A stretch of 64,000 nucleotides of DNA from Streptomyces venezuelae (GCF_008642375.1 NZ_CP029194.1:930001-994000), one strand, 5' to 3'. Shown: positions 42,702 through 53,655, counted from the first letter of the stretch. Notes: generated from the sequence alone by a model not told the origin. Made by a program: numbers and translations.

Positions 42702-43447
42702 TCAGCCTCGGGCGACCTTGCGCCGCGCCCGCAACCACTCCCTGTTCATCGCCGTGATCGACGGCAGCGGGATCCCCTTCGGGCAGGCCGTCGCACACTC
42801 CCCCGTCAGCGTGCAGCCGCCGAATCCCTCGGAGTCCATCTGGGCGACCATGTCGAGGACGCGGGTCTCGCGCTCGGGCGAGCCCTGTGGGAGGACGTTC
42901 AGGTGGTTGATCTTCGCCGAGGTGAAGAGCATCGCCGAGCCGTTGGGGCAGGCGGCCACACAGGCCCCGCAGCCGATGCACTCCGCGTGCTCGAAGGCCG
43001 AGTCCGCGTCGGCCTTCGGGACGGGGGTCGCGTGGGCATCGGGTGCCGAGCCCGTCGGGGCACTGATGTAGCCGCCGGACTGGATGACGCGGTCGAAGGC
43101 GGAGCGGTCGACCACGAGGTCCTTCACGACGGGGAAGGCCGCCGCACGCCAGGGCTCGATGTCGATCGTGTCGCCGTCGCGGAAGGAGCGCATGTGGAGC
43201 TGGCAGGTGGTGGTGCGCTCGGGGCCGTGCGCGTCGCCGTTGATGACGAGGCTGCACGCTCCGCAGATGCCCTCGCGGCAGTCGTGGTCGAAGGCGACGG
43301 GGTCCTCGCCGCGCAGGATGAGCGCTTCGTTGAGGGTGTCGAGCATCTCCAGGAACGACATGTCGGCGGAGATGCCGTCGACGTCGTAGGTGGACATGGC
43401 GCCTGGGGTGTCGGCGTCGCGCTGGCGCCAGACGCGCAGGGTGAGCC

Positions 43448-43451
<4 letters not shown>
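42702..43451 (-). CDS. sdhB: Succinate dehydrogenase/fumarate reductase iron-sulfur subunit
   Basis: 249 residues. Carries electrons from the flavin of SdhA to the membrane subunit. The 2Fe-2S ligands are in [11 protein letters not shown] and [11 protein letters not shown], the 4Fe-4S ligands in [19 protein letters not shown], and the 3Fe-4S cysteines in [20 protein letters not shown]. Starts inside the sdhA stop (ATGA). The order C-A-B with a single fused cytochrome subunit is the b558-type (five-helix) complex II, not the housekeeping sdhCDAB set of actinobacteria. Confidence 0.95.
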
Positions 43452-45403
<1,952 letters not shown>

Positions 45404-45404
45404 G

Positions 45405-46130
45405 TCAGCTCACCACTCCGGTCATGACGGCGACGGGGACGGAGACGAATCCCGCGGTCAGGACGAGCGCGAGGGTGTTGGCGAGGGCCCTGAGGAGTCG
45501 CTCGCGGCGGGCGTTGCCGACGCCCAGGGTCTGGGCGGCGCTCCAGAAGCCGTGGCGGACGTGGAGGCCGACGGCGAGCATGGCGACGATGTAGACGACG
45601 TTGCCGTACCAGGTGGAGAAGGTGTCGACCACGTTCTGGTAGGGCTTGCCCTCCTCGAAGCCGCCGGGGTGGACGGTGCCGGTGGTCAGGTCGAGGATGT
45701 GCCAGACGATGAAGAGGGCGAGGATGATGCCGCCCCAGCGCATGGTGCGGGTCGCGTACGAGGCGCGCCTGCGGCGGTGGACGTACGCGAGGGGGCGGGC
45801 CTTCACGTCGCGCCGGCTGAGCTGGTACGCGGAGACGGCGTGGGCGCCGACGGCGGCGAGGAGCACGATCCGGACGAGCCAGAGTGCCCACTCGTGGTGC
45901 AGGACGGGGGCGCCCATCACCCGCAGCCAGTGGCCGTAGGCGTTGAACTCCTCGGGGCCGAAGAAGACCTTCAGGTTTCCGGCGACATGGGCGACGAGAT
46001 AGCCGAGCATGAGCAGCCCGCTGACGGCCATGACCGTCTTCTTGCCGAGGGTCGATGACAGGAATCCGCGTGACGGTGTGGGGGACGGCGGGCGGCCCGT
46101 CGTCCGGTCCCTCGTGGGTGCCAGAGCCAT
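45405..46130 (-). CDS. sdhC: Succinate dehydrogenase cytochrome b subunit (b558 family)
   Basis: 241 residues with five membrane helices ([100 protein letters not shown]). Haem-ligand histidines are in AHVAG, GAHAVS, WHILD and LHVRHG. It anchors SdhAB and passes electrons to quinone. ATG 46130 is chosen; a GTG two codons upstream is possible. TAGCGT lies 10 bases before the ATG and TTGGAC further up. The divergent LysR regulator probably controls it. Confidence 0.94.
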   Translation of the reverse strand: MALAPTRDRTTGRPPSPTPSRGFLSSTLGKKTVMAVSGLLMLGYLVAHVAGNLKVFFGPEEFNAYGHWLRVMGAPVLHHEWALWLVRIVLLAAVGAHAVSAYQLSRRDVKARPLAYVHRRRRASYATRTMRWGGIILALFIVWHILDLTTGTVHPGGFEEGKPYQNVVDTFSTWYGNVVYIVAMLAVGLHVRHGFWSAAQTLGVGNARRERLLRALANTLALVLTAGFVSVPVAVMTGVVS

Positions 46131-46151
46131 GCCCACGACGCTAGGGGCGAA

Positions 46152-46204
46152 GGACCCCAGAGGTCCAAGACATGGTCCGGCTGATCTCGATAGGCATCAC
46201 CTAT
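46152..46204. promoter_or_regulatory. Divergent sdhC/lysR control region with two inverted repeats
   Basis: ATAGG-CATCA-CCTAT (46190-46204) is a perfect inverted repeat of the LysR type, 22 bases before the lysR ATG. GGACC-CCAGA-GGTCC (46152-46166) is a second perfect repeat between the candidate sdhC -35 (TTGGAC on the minus strand) and -10 (TAGCGT). LysR proteins commonly bind one strong and one weaker site in such regions. Confidence 0.6.
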
Positions 46205-46226
46205 TCATGTCGCCTACGCTGGGGTC

Positions 46227-47114
46227 ATGCAGTTCCAGCAGCTCCTCTATTTCGTCGCCGTCGCCGAGACCCGTCACTTCACGCGGGCGGCCGAGCGCGT
46301 CCACGTCTCGCAGCCCTCGCTCTCCCAGCAGATCAAGGCCCTGGAACAGGAGTTGGGCGCGGAGCTCTTCAGCCGGGCCAGGGGGAACATCACGCTCACC
46401 GACGCGGGCGAGGCGCTGCTGCCGCTCGCCCGCCGGATCCTCGCCGACACGGAGACGGCACGCCTTGAGGTGCAGGAGCTGGCGCAGCTCAAGCGGGGCC
46501 GGGTGCGGCTCGGCGCGACCCCGAGCCTGTGCACGGGGCTCCTTCCCGACGTGCTGCGCTCCTTCCACGACCTGCACCCGGGGATCGAGCTCCTCATCGA
46601 GGAGGGCGGCTCGCACGATCTCGTACGGGAGCTGGCGCGCGGGGCGCTCGACCTGGCGCTCGTGGTGCTGCCGCTGCCGTCCCCGTCCCCGGCTCTCACG
46701 ACGGTCGAGCTGCTGCGGGAGGACCTGGTGGCGGTCACCTCGGCCTCGGCGCCCGCGCCGACCCGGCCGGTGCGGATCAAGGACCTGCGGGACCAGCCGC
46801 TCGTGATGTTCCGGCACGGCTACGACCTGCGGGAGCTGACCGTGGCGGCCTGCCGGGCGGAAGGCTTCGAGCCGACGTTCACGGTCGAGGGCGGGGAGCT
46901 GGACGCGGTCCTCGGGTTCGTACGGGCCGGGCTCGGGCTCGCGGTCGTCCCCGCGATGGTGGCGGCCCGGGCGGGCCGGGACCTCCGCGTGACCGCCCTC
47001 GCCCGCCCGGGCCTGCGGCGCACGATCGCCCTCGCCCACCGCAGCGACGTGGCGCCCCCGAGGGCGGCCCGGGAGCTCCAGCGGGTCCTGCTCGCCTCCC
47101 GCCGGGGCATGTGA
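46227..47114 (+). CDS. LysR family transcriptional regulator
   Basis: 295 residues. The winged HTH is MQFQQLLYFVAVAETRHFTR then AERVHVSQPSLSQQIKALEQ and ELGAELFSRARGNITLTDAG. The effector domain has the usual periplasmic-binding fold (RVRLGATPSLCTGLLPDVLR, ELDAVLGFVRAGLGLAVVPA). It diverges from sdhCAB with a perfect ATAGG/CCTAT repeat between them, so control of the sdh operon and itself is likely. The CynR/CbbR-like region SPTLSxQIKxLExELG is normal. Effector unknown. Confidence 0.93.
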   Translation: MQFQQLLYFVAVAETRHFTRAAERVHVSQPSLSQQIKALEQELGAELFSRARGNITLTDAGEALLPLARRILADTETARLEVQELAQLKRGRVRLGATPSLCTGLLPDVLRSFHDLHPGIELLIEEGGSHDLVRELARGALDLALVVLPLPSPSPALTTVELLREDLVAVTSASAPAPTRPVRIKDLRDQPLVMFRHGYDLRELTVAACRAEGFEPTFTVEGGELDAVLGFVRAGLGLAVVPAMVAARAGRDLRVTALARPGLRRTIALAHRSDVAPPRAARELQRVLLASRRGM

Positions 47115-47120
47115 CGCCTC

Positions 47121-47741
47121 CTACCGCCGGGGGCCGAGGGCGCGGACCAGCTCGACGGCCTCGTCCGTGCGGCCCGCGCCGCAGACGCGAAGGATCTCGG
47201 CGAGGCCGGGGTGGCCGGCGTCGAGGACCGCCGCCGCGCCGAGGATGTCGACGGCGCTCGCACGGCTGGTGAGCAGGTCGCGCAGGCGCAGGGCGAAGCG
47301 CAGATCGGCGTCGGAGGCGGGGTCGGACCCCGGTCCGGGTCCGGGTCCGGGTCCGGAGTCTGGCACGGGCTCGGTCGAGTGGCCCTCGCCCGCGGGGTGC
47401 CGGGTCACGGAGGCACCCATCGAGTCCTGTCCGGGGGTCCTGCTCGTACGGATCCCGGCGAGGACCCGGGAGGCGTCCCCGGCCGGCACGGTGCCGGCGC
47501 GGACGTCCTGGGCGAGGCGGAGGACGGCCGTGAGACGGGCCGCCGCGTCGGGGTTGGCGATCCGGGCCCGCTGGCCCCGCATGACGAGGCTGAGCATGGC
47601 GGGCGAGATCCCCAGCGTCTCCGCGAGTCCGGACTGGGTCATGCCGAAGCGGTCGCAGAGGTCCCGGCACAGTTCGCCGAGCGGGGCCCCGTACCACTGG
47701 CGCTGAAGCTCTTGATTGCGGGCGATGGCGGTCGCGTCCAT
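47121..47741 (-). CDS. XRE-type helix-turn-helix regulator
   Basis: 206 residues. The HTH is LCRDLCDRFGMTQSGLAETL then GISPAMLSLVMRGQRARIAN. A Gly-Pro repeat linker (SGPGPGPGPGSDPAS, coded by a CCGGGT-type simple repeat near 47330) joins it to a helical C-terminal domain (LRFALRLRDLLTSRASAVDI, LAEILRVCGAGRTDEAVELV). ATG 47741 is chosen because a TTGACA/TAGCGT promoter places transcription start exactly there. A perfect TTGACA-CT-TGTCAA palindrome covers the -35, suggesting autorepression. The divergent lipoprotein gene may be a target. Confidence 0.85.
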   Translation of the reverse strand: MDATAIARNQELQRQWYGAPLGELCRDLCDRFGMTQSGLAETLGISPAMLSLVMRGQRARIANPDAAARLTAVLRLAQDVRAGTVPAGDASRVLAGIRTSRTPGQDSMGASVTRHPAGEGHSTEPVPDSGPGPGPGPGSDPASDADLRFALRLRDLLTSRASAVDILGAAAVLDAGHPGLAEILRVCGAGRTDEAVELVRALGPRR

Positions 47742-47748
47742 GAACAGG

Positions 47749-47778
47749 ACGCTAGGCCGTCGAATTGACACTTGTCAA
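47749..47778 (-). promoter_or_regulatory. Promoter and operator of the XRE gene, leaderless
   Basis: On the minus strand TTGACA (47778-47773), an 18-base spacer and TAGCGT (47754-47749) are followed by seven bases and the ATG. No Shine-Dalgarno site exists. TTGACACTTGTCAA (47765-47778) is a perfect palindrome over the -35, and TGTCAA recurs at 47793. Confidence 0.65.
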
Positions 47779-47850
47779 AGGGAGTTTTCATGTGTCAATC
47801 TCCCCGTCGGAAGGCACGACCTCACCCACCCTCACTGATGGGACGTCACC

Positions 47851-48294
47851 ATGCCCTGGAAGCGCACCACTTCGCTCGCCACTGTCGCCGCTCTCGCCGT
47901 ACTCGGGCTGACCGCCTGCCAGTCCGAGGGTTCTGACGCCAAGGCCGGTCCCTCCGCCACCGCCACCACCCAGGCGCCCGCGGACGGTTCGGGCGGCTCC
48001 GCGACCTCGGAGGCGCCCACCACCGGCGGGGTCGAGAAGCCGGACGACCTGCCCGCCGGCCTGCCGCTGCCGTCCGGGGAGCTGACGTCGGTCACCGGCA
48101 GCGCCGGCGCCTACGTGCTGACGTACAGCGCCCAGGACCCGCAGGCCGTCGTCGGCGAGTACCGCAAGGCCCTGGAGGGCGCGCAGTACACGGTGGTGGA
48201 CATCGCCGGCGTCTTCACCGCCACCTCGGACAAGACCTCCGTCTCGGTCGCCACCAGCGGCGACACCGTCGTCCTCACGCTGGCGACCCTCTGA
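47851..48294 (+). CDS. Hypothetical lipoprotein
   Basis: 147 residues. The signal ends in ALAVLGLTAC (lipobox Cys about residue 23), followed by a Ser/Thr/Ala-rich linker (SATATTQAPADGSGGSATSE). The C-terminal domain is beta-alpha: AYVLTYSAQDPQAVVGEYRK, ALEGAQYTVVDIAGVFTATS, VSVATSGDTVVLTLATL. No family recognised. It precedes a Ser/Thr kinase gene in the same direction by 31 bases and could belong to its signalling unit. Confidence 0.8.
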   Translation: MPWKRTTSLATVAALAVLGLTACQSEGSDAKAGPSATATTQAPADGSGGSATSEAPTTGGVEKPDDLPAGLPLPSGELTSVTGSAGAYVLTYSAQDPQAVVGEYRKALEGAQYTVVDIAGVFTATSDKTSVSVATSGDTVVLTLATL

Positions 48295-48325
48295 CCCACC
48301 GCGCAGCGGAGGTACTCTGCGGCAC

Positions 48326-49459
48326 ATGGAAGCAGGGGGGATGCTCGCCGGGCGGTACCGCCTCGTGGCACCGGTGGCGCGCGGGGCCCAGGGCACGGTC
48401 TGGCGGGCCCACGACACCCACGGCGGCACGGACGTGGCCGTCAAGGTGTCCGGGAGTGCGGACCTGGAGTCGCTGCTGCGGCTGGTCTGCGAGCAGTCGG
48501 TGCGCCTCGGTCACGCCCATGTCCTGGCCCCCCTCGACTGGTTCGTCCGCGAGGGCGAGGCCTGGCTGGTGCTGCCGCTCGTGCGCGGCGGCACCCTCGC
48601 CGGACTCCTCGCCGACTACGGCGAACTGCCGCCGGAGGCCGCCCTGCTGATGGGCCACCAGCTCTTGGACGCGCTGGTCGCCGTGCATGCGGCGGAGCTG
48701 GTGCACCGCGACGTGAAGCCGTCCAACCTGCTCCTCGAGGCCAGGGGAACGGGCCGTCCGCACCTGTACCTGAGCGACTTCGGCGTGGCCCGGGTGCTGC
48801 CCCATCTGCGGCTCACCGCATCCTCGTTCGCCGCGGGAACCCCGTACTACCTGGCCCCCGAGGTCCGGGACGGGGCGGGGAGCGGACCCGCGCAGGACGT
48901 CTACGCGGCGGGGCTCGTGCTCCGGGAACTCGGGGCGCCGGCCTCGCTCGTGGCCGCCATGACCGCCGAGGATCCCGGAGACCGGCCCACTGCCCGCGAG
49001 GCCCGGGACCGACTGGCACGCTGCCGGGCGGCCCTGGGACCCGAGCGATGGCCGGTCCTGTGGGAGGGCGAACCCTTCCTCGTGCCTGACCAGTTCACGG
49101 ACGGCCCGGCGGACACGCCGGCACCGCCGTCGGCGCCTCGCCGCCGCCACGGGCGGGTGGCCCTCGGGGCGGCCGTCCTGGGCGCCGTCGTCCTCACAGC
49201 CGCCGCGACGGCCGCGCTCACCTCGGACACCGGGCCCGGGGCCGCTCCGGCCACGTCCTCCCCGGCCCCGGTCCGTACCGTTCCGCCCCTGGCCGAGTCG
49301 GGGCCGCCGGACCCCTCCGGCCCCGCCGTCTTCGCCGCCTGCACGGCGGACGAGGCGTTCGCCGTCGCGTTCAGCCCCGAGGGGTACCTCCTGATCTGCG
49401 ACCACGTCCCCGGCACCACTCGGTACGAGTGGACTCCTCAGCTCTCCGCGGAGGACTGA
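48326..49459 (+). CDS. Membrane Ser/Thr protein kinase
   Basis: 377 residues. Hanks-type kinase: glycine loop RYRLVAPVARGAQGTVWRAH, catalytic Lys40 in GTDVAVKVSG, HRDVKPSNLLLE, then LSDFGVARVLPHL and GTPYYLAPEV. After the kinase (about 1-245) a basic stretch (SAPRRRHGR) leads to one membrane helix (VALGAAVLGAVVLTAAATAA) and a short extracytoplasmic domain (FAACTADEAFAVAFSPEGYL, ICDHVPG) with two cysteines. The glycine loop is irregular (ARGAQGTV), but all catalytic residues are present. TACTCT eight bases before the ATG may be a -10 box. Substrate unknown. Confidence 0.9.
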   Translation: MEAGGMLAGRYRLVAPVARGAQGTVWRAHDTHGGTDVAVKVSGSADLESLLRLVCEQSVRLGHAHVLAPLDWFVREGEAWLVLPLVRGGTLAGLLADYGELPPEAALLMGHQLLDALVAVHAAELVHRDVKPSNLLLEARGTGRPHLYLSDFGVARVLPHLRLTASSFAAGTPYYLAPEVRDGAGSGPAQDVYAAGLVLRELGAPASLVAAMTAEDPGDRPTAREARDRLARCRAALGPERWPVLWEGEPFLVPDQFTDGPADTPAPPSAPRRRHGRVALGAAVLGAVVLTAAATAALTSDTGPGAAPATSSPAPVRTVPPLAESGPPDPSGPAVFAACTADEAFAVAFSPEGYLLICDHVPGTTRYEWTPQLSAED

Positions 49460-49473
49460 GTCTCACCCCCCAC

Positions 49474-51639
49474 TCACACCGCGTCCGCCAGGAGCAGCGA
49501 GTGGATGCGGTCCGGGGCGCCGGGGCGGGCGTAGTACCAGCCCTGGGCGGTGTCGCAGCCGAGGTCACGGAGCCGGCGGGCCTGGGCGCCGGTCTCCACG
49601 CCCTCGACGGTGACGGCCAGTTCCAGGCTGTGCGCCAGCGAGACGATCCCCTCGACGATCTTGAGGTCGACCGGGTCCACCGGGTGCTGCTGCATGCCGC
49701 GGGTGAAGGACCGGTCGAGCTTGAGGACGCTCACCGGCAGGCGGCGCAGGTTGGCGAGGTTCGAGTAGCCGGTGCCGAAGTCGTCGAGCGCGATGTCCAC
49801 GCCCATCTCGGCGAGCTGCCGCAGCGGCTTCAGCAGGTCCTCGTCGGCGCCGATCAGCGCCGACTCCGTCACCTCCAGGCAGAGCGCGCCCGGTTCCAGC
49901 CCGGACCGCTCCAGGACGTCGACGGTGTCGGCGACCAGCCTCGGGTGGTGCAGCTGGGTCGGGGACAGGTTGACGTTGATCCGCAGCGGGCCGCCGTCGG
50001 AGTGCCGCGCCTGCCAGAAGCGGGCCTGGCGCACGGCCTCCTGGAGCACCCAGCGGCCGAGCGGCACGATGAGGCCGGTGTCCTCGGCGAGCGGGATGAA
50101 CCGGTCGGGGCCGAGCACGCCGTGCTGCGGGTGGCACCAGCGGACCAGCGCCTCCGCGCCGTGCACGCTGCCGTCGCCGAGGTGGACGAGCGGCTGGTAC
50201 TCGATGAAGAACTCGCCGCGCTCCAGGGCCGTGGGCAGCGCCGTCGTCAGACCGTGCCGGGTGATGGCGCGGGCGTCCGCCTCGGCGTCGGCGAGCTCGA
50301 AGCGGTTGCCGCCAGCCGACTTGGCGCGGTACATGGTGATGTCGGCGCTGCGCAGCACCTCGGCCGGGGTCCGCTCCCCCGCCGGCCCCTCGACGACACC
50401 GAGGCTGCCGCGGACGGTCAGTTCGCGGCCGTCGATGCGCAGGGGGGTGGCGAGGGCGCCCAGGATGCGGTCGGCGAGTTCGGTGACGTCCTGCTCGCCG
50501 GAGCACCCGGTGGTGAGGGCGACGAACTCGTCCCCGCCGAGCCGGGCCACCATCTCGCCCGGGCCGGTGACGCAGCTCTGCAGCCGGTCGGCGACCTCGA
50601 CGAGCAGCCGGTCGCCGGCGGAGTGGCCGAGGCTGTCGTTGATGACCTTGAAGCCGTCGAGGTCGAGGTAGCAGAGGCCGAAGCGGGCGTTGTCGCCGGA
50701 GACGAGCGCCTTCTCCAGGCGTTCGAAGAACAGGGTCCGGTTCGGCAGCCCGGTGAGCGCGTCGTGGGTGGCCTCGTACCGCAGGCGCAGGTGGAGCAGG
50801 CGCCGCTCGGTGGTGTCCTCCATCAGGGCGAGCTGGTACTGGGGCCGTCCGTCGGTGTCACGGAGGAGCGAGACGGTGAGGTTGGTCCAGAGAACCGTTC
50901 CGTCGCCTCGGTAGTACGGCTTCTCGACGCGGTAGGACTCGCGCTCGCCGCGGACGAGCTCCTCGTACAGCTTCCAGACGTGCGGGCCGTCCTCCGGGTG
51001 GACCCACTCGCTGACGTTCCGGCTGCGGACCGGGCCCTCCATCCCGCCGAACATACGGGTGAGGGTCTCGTTGACCTCCAGGACGTTGCCGTCGAGGTCG
51101 GCGATACCGATACCGATGGCCGCCCCGTCGAAGACCGCGCGGAAGCGGCTCTCGGTGGCGTGCAGGGCGATCTCGGCGGCGCTGCGCGCGGAGAGCGCGG
51201 AGCGGGCGATCGCCTCCTGCTCGGCGCGCGTCCGCTCGCGCAGGGCCTGGGCGTAGCCGGTGGCCATGGCGTGCTGGAGCCGGGCGCAGCGGGCGCGCAG
51301 CTCCTCGGCCGGGACGTCGGACTCCGTACCGCAGTAGAGGACCAGGTACGAGTCGACGACGCCGAGGCTGCGGCCGAGGGCGTCGGGGTCGGTGCAGTGG
51401 GCGGCGACGAGGGCCGCCCCGGCGCGCTGGGCCGGGGCCGTGTCGAAGGGCCGGGCGTGCAGTGCCTCGCACAGGGTGCGGGCCAGCGGCAGCAGGTGCC
51501 CCTCGAACTCGGTGCGGGTCAGCGAGGTGGCCGTCACCGGGAAGATCGCGCGGCTCCAGATGGTGACGAACCGCCTGAGTCTGTCCTCCGGACCGTCCGC
51601 CTCGGCGACGGAACCGGCGGGCTGCGACGGGACCTTCAC
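49474..51639 (-). CDS. rmdA: PAS-GGDEF-EAL cyclic di-GMP enzyme (RmdA-like)
   Basis: 721 residues from a GTG inside the upstream stop (GTGA). An N-terminal helical domain (about 20-160), a PAS domain (ESRFRAVFDGAAIGIGIADL to YQLALMEDTTERR), a GGDEF domain with intact ARLGGDEFVAL, and an EAL domain with GAEALVRW, DDFGTGYSNLANLR and VEGVET. Both catalytic motifs are complete, so synthesis and hydrolysis of c-di-GMP are possible. Architecture and position beside sdhCAB-lysR match S. coelicolor RmdA (SCO0928 as I recall), a c-di-GMP phosphodiesterase affecting aerial mycelium. The symbol rests on that resemblance. Confidence 0.88.
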   Translation of the reverse strand: MKVPSQPAGSVAEADGPEDRLRRFVTIWSRAIFPVTATSLTRTEFEGHLLPLARTLCEALHARPFDTAPAQRAGAALVAAHCTDPDALGRSLGVVDSYLVLYCGTESDVPAEELRARCARLQHAMATGYAQALRERTRAEQEAIARSALSARSAAEIALHATESRFRAVFDGAAIGIGIADLDGNVLEVNETLTRMFGGMEGPVRSRNVSEWVHPEDGPHVWKLYEELVRGERESYRVEKPYYRGDGTVLWTNLTVSLLRDTDGRPQYQLALMEDTTERRLLHLRLRYEATHDALTGLPNRTLFFERLEKALVSGDNARFGLCYLDLDGFKVINDSLGHSAGDRLLVEVADRLQSCVTGPGEMVARLGGDEFVALTTGCSGEQDVTELADRILGALATPLRIDGRELTVRGSLGVVEGPAGERTPAEVLRSADITMYRAKSAGGNRFELADAEADARAITRHGLTTALPTALERGEFFIEYQPLVHLGDGSVHGAEALVRWCHPQHGVLGPDRFIPLAEDTGLIVPLGRWVLQEAVRQARFWQARHSDGGPLRINVNLSPTQLHHPRLVADTVDVLERSGLEPGALCLEVTESALIGADEDLLKPLRQLAEMGVDIALDDFGTGYSNLANLRRLPVSVLKLDRSFTRGMQQHPVDPVDLKIVEGIVSLAHSLELAVTVEGVETGAQARRLRDLGCDTAQGWYYARPGAPDRIHSLLLADAV

Positions 51640-52448
51640 GCCTTGCGCCCCACCCCTGCGAAACCGGAGAAGGCGTAAGGATCCTCCTCCTCGACCGGAC
51701 TGTCCGGTCGCCAGGCCGGCATCGGGACGAGGCCGGGCTCGACCATCTCGGTGCCGTCGAAGAAGCGGGCGATCTCGGCACGCGACCGCATCACCAGGGG
51801 GTTGCTGATGTTCCGGTAGACGCCGACGGTGCCGCCCGCCTGCTCCTGCGTGAGCGGGATGCCCTCGTACGAGGCGTGGGTGACGACGAGGAGGCTGCCG
51901 GGCGCGAGGGCGTCGATCAGCTGGGCGACGGCCTCGTAGGGCCGGTCCTCGTCCTCCAGGAAGTGGAGGACGGCGACGAGGAGCAGGGCCACCGGCCGGT
52001 CCAGGTCGAGGAGTCGGGCCACCTCGGGGCTGTGCAGGATGTCGGTCGGCTTGCGCAGGTCTGCGGCGACGACCGTGGCGGCCTCGTCACCCTCCAGGAC
52101 GGCGCGGCTGTGGGCGACGGCGACCGGGTCGTGGTCGACGTAGACGACTCGTGCGGCGGGGTCGGCGGCCCGGGCGACCTCGTGCACATTGCCGAAGGTG
52201 GGTATGCCGGAGCCGATGTCGAGGAACTGGGTGACGTCGTTGTCAACGGCGTGGCGGACGGCGCGACGCATGAAGGCACGGTTCGCCTGCATGATCTTGG
52301 GGAGGCCAGGCATGAACTCCATGGCCCTGCGCGCCGCTTCCCGGTCCACTTCGAAATTGTGCGAGCCGCCCAGATAGAAGTCGTACATACGGGACACGCT
52401 CGGCACCGAAATGTCGATACCCGGCGGAGCCCAGGCGGGACGCTCCAT
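51636..52448 (-). CDS. DUF574 SAM-dependent methyltransferase
   Basis: 270 residues; ATG with GGAGAC upstream. The Streptomyces DUF574 signature is complete: GIDISVPSVSRMYDFYLGGS, HNFEVDREAARRAM, ANRAFMRRAVRHAVDNDVTQ and FLDIGSGIPTFGNVHEVA, then VVYVDHDPVAVAHSRAVL. These proteins are numerous in streptomycetes; substrates are unknown, and many lie next to signalling genes. It overlaps rmdA by four bases, so the two proteins are probably made together. Confidence 0.93.
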   Translation of the reverse strand: MERPAWAPPGIDISVPSVSRMYDFYLGGSHNFEVDREAARRAMEFMPGLPKIMQANRAFMRRAVRHAVDNDVTQFLDIGSGIPTFGNVHEVARAADPAARVVYVDHDPVAVAHSRAVLEGDEAATVVAADLRKPTDILHSPEVARLLDLDRPVALLLVAVLHFLEDEDRPYEAVAQLIDALAPGSLLVVTHASYEGIPLTQEQAGGTVGVYRNISNPLVMRSRAEIARFFDGTEMVEPGLVPMPAWRPDSPVEEEDPYAFSGFAGVGRKA

Positions 52449-53037
52449 CAATGTCTCCAACAAGTCGCCATGGGGGATGCGGCCATGTGTTCGTCGGCCG
52501 GTGTTCGAGGTGAGGCTACTGATCGCCCGCCGGGAGAGCGAGTAGAAACGGAAATTAGCGGTCCGTTCTTGGTCACACGACATTGGCACATGCTCGTGAA
52601 GCGCAGAGTTCACGCCTTCAGCTCGTGCAAATTCACGTGCATATGAGTGTGCGTCGACTTCCCGGCCGGTGTCAGCCGCACCTTACGGGGGCGCAGGCCC
52701 TTGGCGCACCTCGGTCGTTGCTGCTGACGGGGCCTCGTCGACGGCCCGGGAGGCATGTCCGGCCGAGGCCCCCGGCAGGGCGACAACCGGACACTTCTTC
52801 CGCGGGAGCCCTCATGGAGTGCCACGGATCACCGCCGGAGTACCGCCGGGACCCTGACTAAGTCAGGTCGCCGACCCGCCGGAGCGGAGAGGAGCACGGG
52901 CGGCGAATCGCACGGCCCGGCGATACCCGGTCATTGCGCCGAATCCGCCTCCGGGCCGCCGAAACGTCAAACCACGCGTCCCGAGAACCCCACCATCCGG
53001 CGAATCCCCGCCGATTCGGCCCCGGTTCGCCGCGTCT
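52449..53037. other. 589-base intergenic region without a gene
   Basis: Open frames here are short, without ribosome sites and with poor codon bias. The inverted repeat CGAATC-CCCGCC-GATTCG lies near 53000-53018, just upstream of the GTG at 53038. The rest, upstream of the methyltransferase, shows no recognisable promoter. Confidence 0.5.
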
Positions 53038-53655
53038 GTGATCAAGCTCGACGGCGTGTCTCTGTACGGATCACTCCTCGCGCGGTCGCTGGCGGCCCTC
53101 GGACTGGTGTGGCTGCTCGCCGCACCCGTCCCCGCCACCGCCGACTCCTGCGCCTACGCCACGACCGGCCCCGACGGCTCGAACACCTCGGTGTCGGTCA
53201 TCGGCCCGGGCGCGTGCTCACCCTCCCCCGCTCCGCCACCGCCTCCGCCGCCCACGAAGCCGGCGCCCAGGCCCACGACGCCGCAGCCCCAGCCGCAGCC
53301 CCCGACCGTCCCGGCGCCACCCCCGCCTCCCGTACGGACGACGACGCCGCCTCCCCCGGTGACCACCCCCGCACCGCGCCCGGAGCCCGCCTCTCCCGCA
53401 CCGGCCACCCCGGTCCCGCCGGAGCGCACTCCGGCGCCCGCGCCCCCCGCGCCACCTCCCGCCCCGGCGCCCGCGCCGGCCCCCGCACCCTCGGCGCGGC
53501 CCCGGCCATCGGCCCACGGGCCCGTCGCCCTCCCGCACTACCGCCGCGCCGCGCGGCCCCAGCCGAAGGGCGGCACGTCCGTCGTCACGATGACGCTGGT
53601 GATCATCGCCCCCGCAGTGCTCGCGACCGCGATCCTGCGCCCCCGCTCCCGCTGA
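53038..53655 (+). CDS. Secreted proline-rich membrane-anchored protein
   Basis: 205 residues from GTG. Signal peptide (LLARSLAALGLVWLLAAPVP, cleavage near ATADS), a short Cys-containing domain (CAYATTGPDGSNTSVSVIGP then GACSPSP), about 100 residues of Pro/Ala/Thr low complexity, and a C-terminal membrane helix (TSVVTMTLVIIAPAVLATAI) before a basic end. The Pro-rich stalk probably spans the peptidoglycan and displays the small disulfide domain. No Shine-Dalgarno site is clear. It precedes the DUF4239 gene by 20 bases, probably in one operon. Confidence 0.75.
   Translation: MIKLDGVSLYGSLLARSLAALGLVWLLAAPVPATADSCAYATTGPDGSNTSVSVIGPGACSPSPAPPPPPPPTKPAPRPTTPQPQPQPPTVPAPPPPPVRTTTPPPPVTTPAPRPEPASPAPATPVPPERTPAPAPPAPPPAPAPAPAPAPSARPRPSAHGPVALPHYRRAARPQPKGGTSVVTMTLVIIAPAVLATAILRPRSR

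Noticed and set aside
47326..47352. Simple repeat of GGTCCG units
   Set aside because: Not a CRISPR or regulatory array; it encodes a Gly-Pro linker inside the XRE regulator.
49429..51678. 749-codon plus-strand frame opposite the GGDEF-EAL gene
   Set aside because: Antisense shadow; GGDEF and EAL motifs are on the minus strand.
52583..53138. Short open frames on both strands between the methyltransferase and the Pro-rich protein
   Set aside because: No start with a ribosome site, weak codon bias and no similarity to known folds.
53154..53538. Minus-strand Gly/Arg/Val-rich frames
   Set aside because: Mirror images of the proline-rich stalk of the plus-strand protein.
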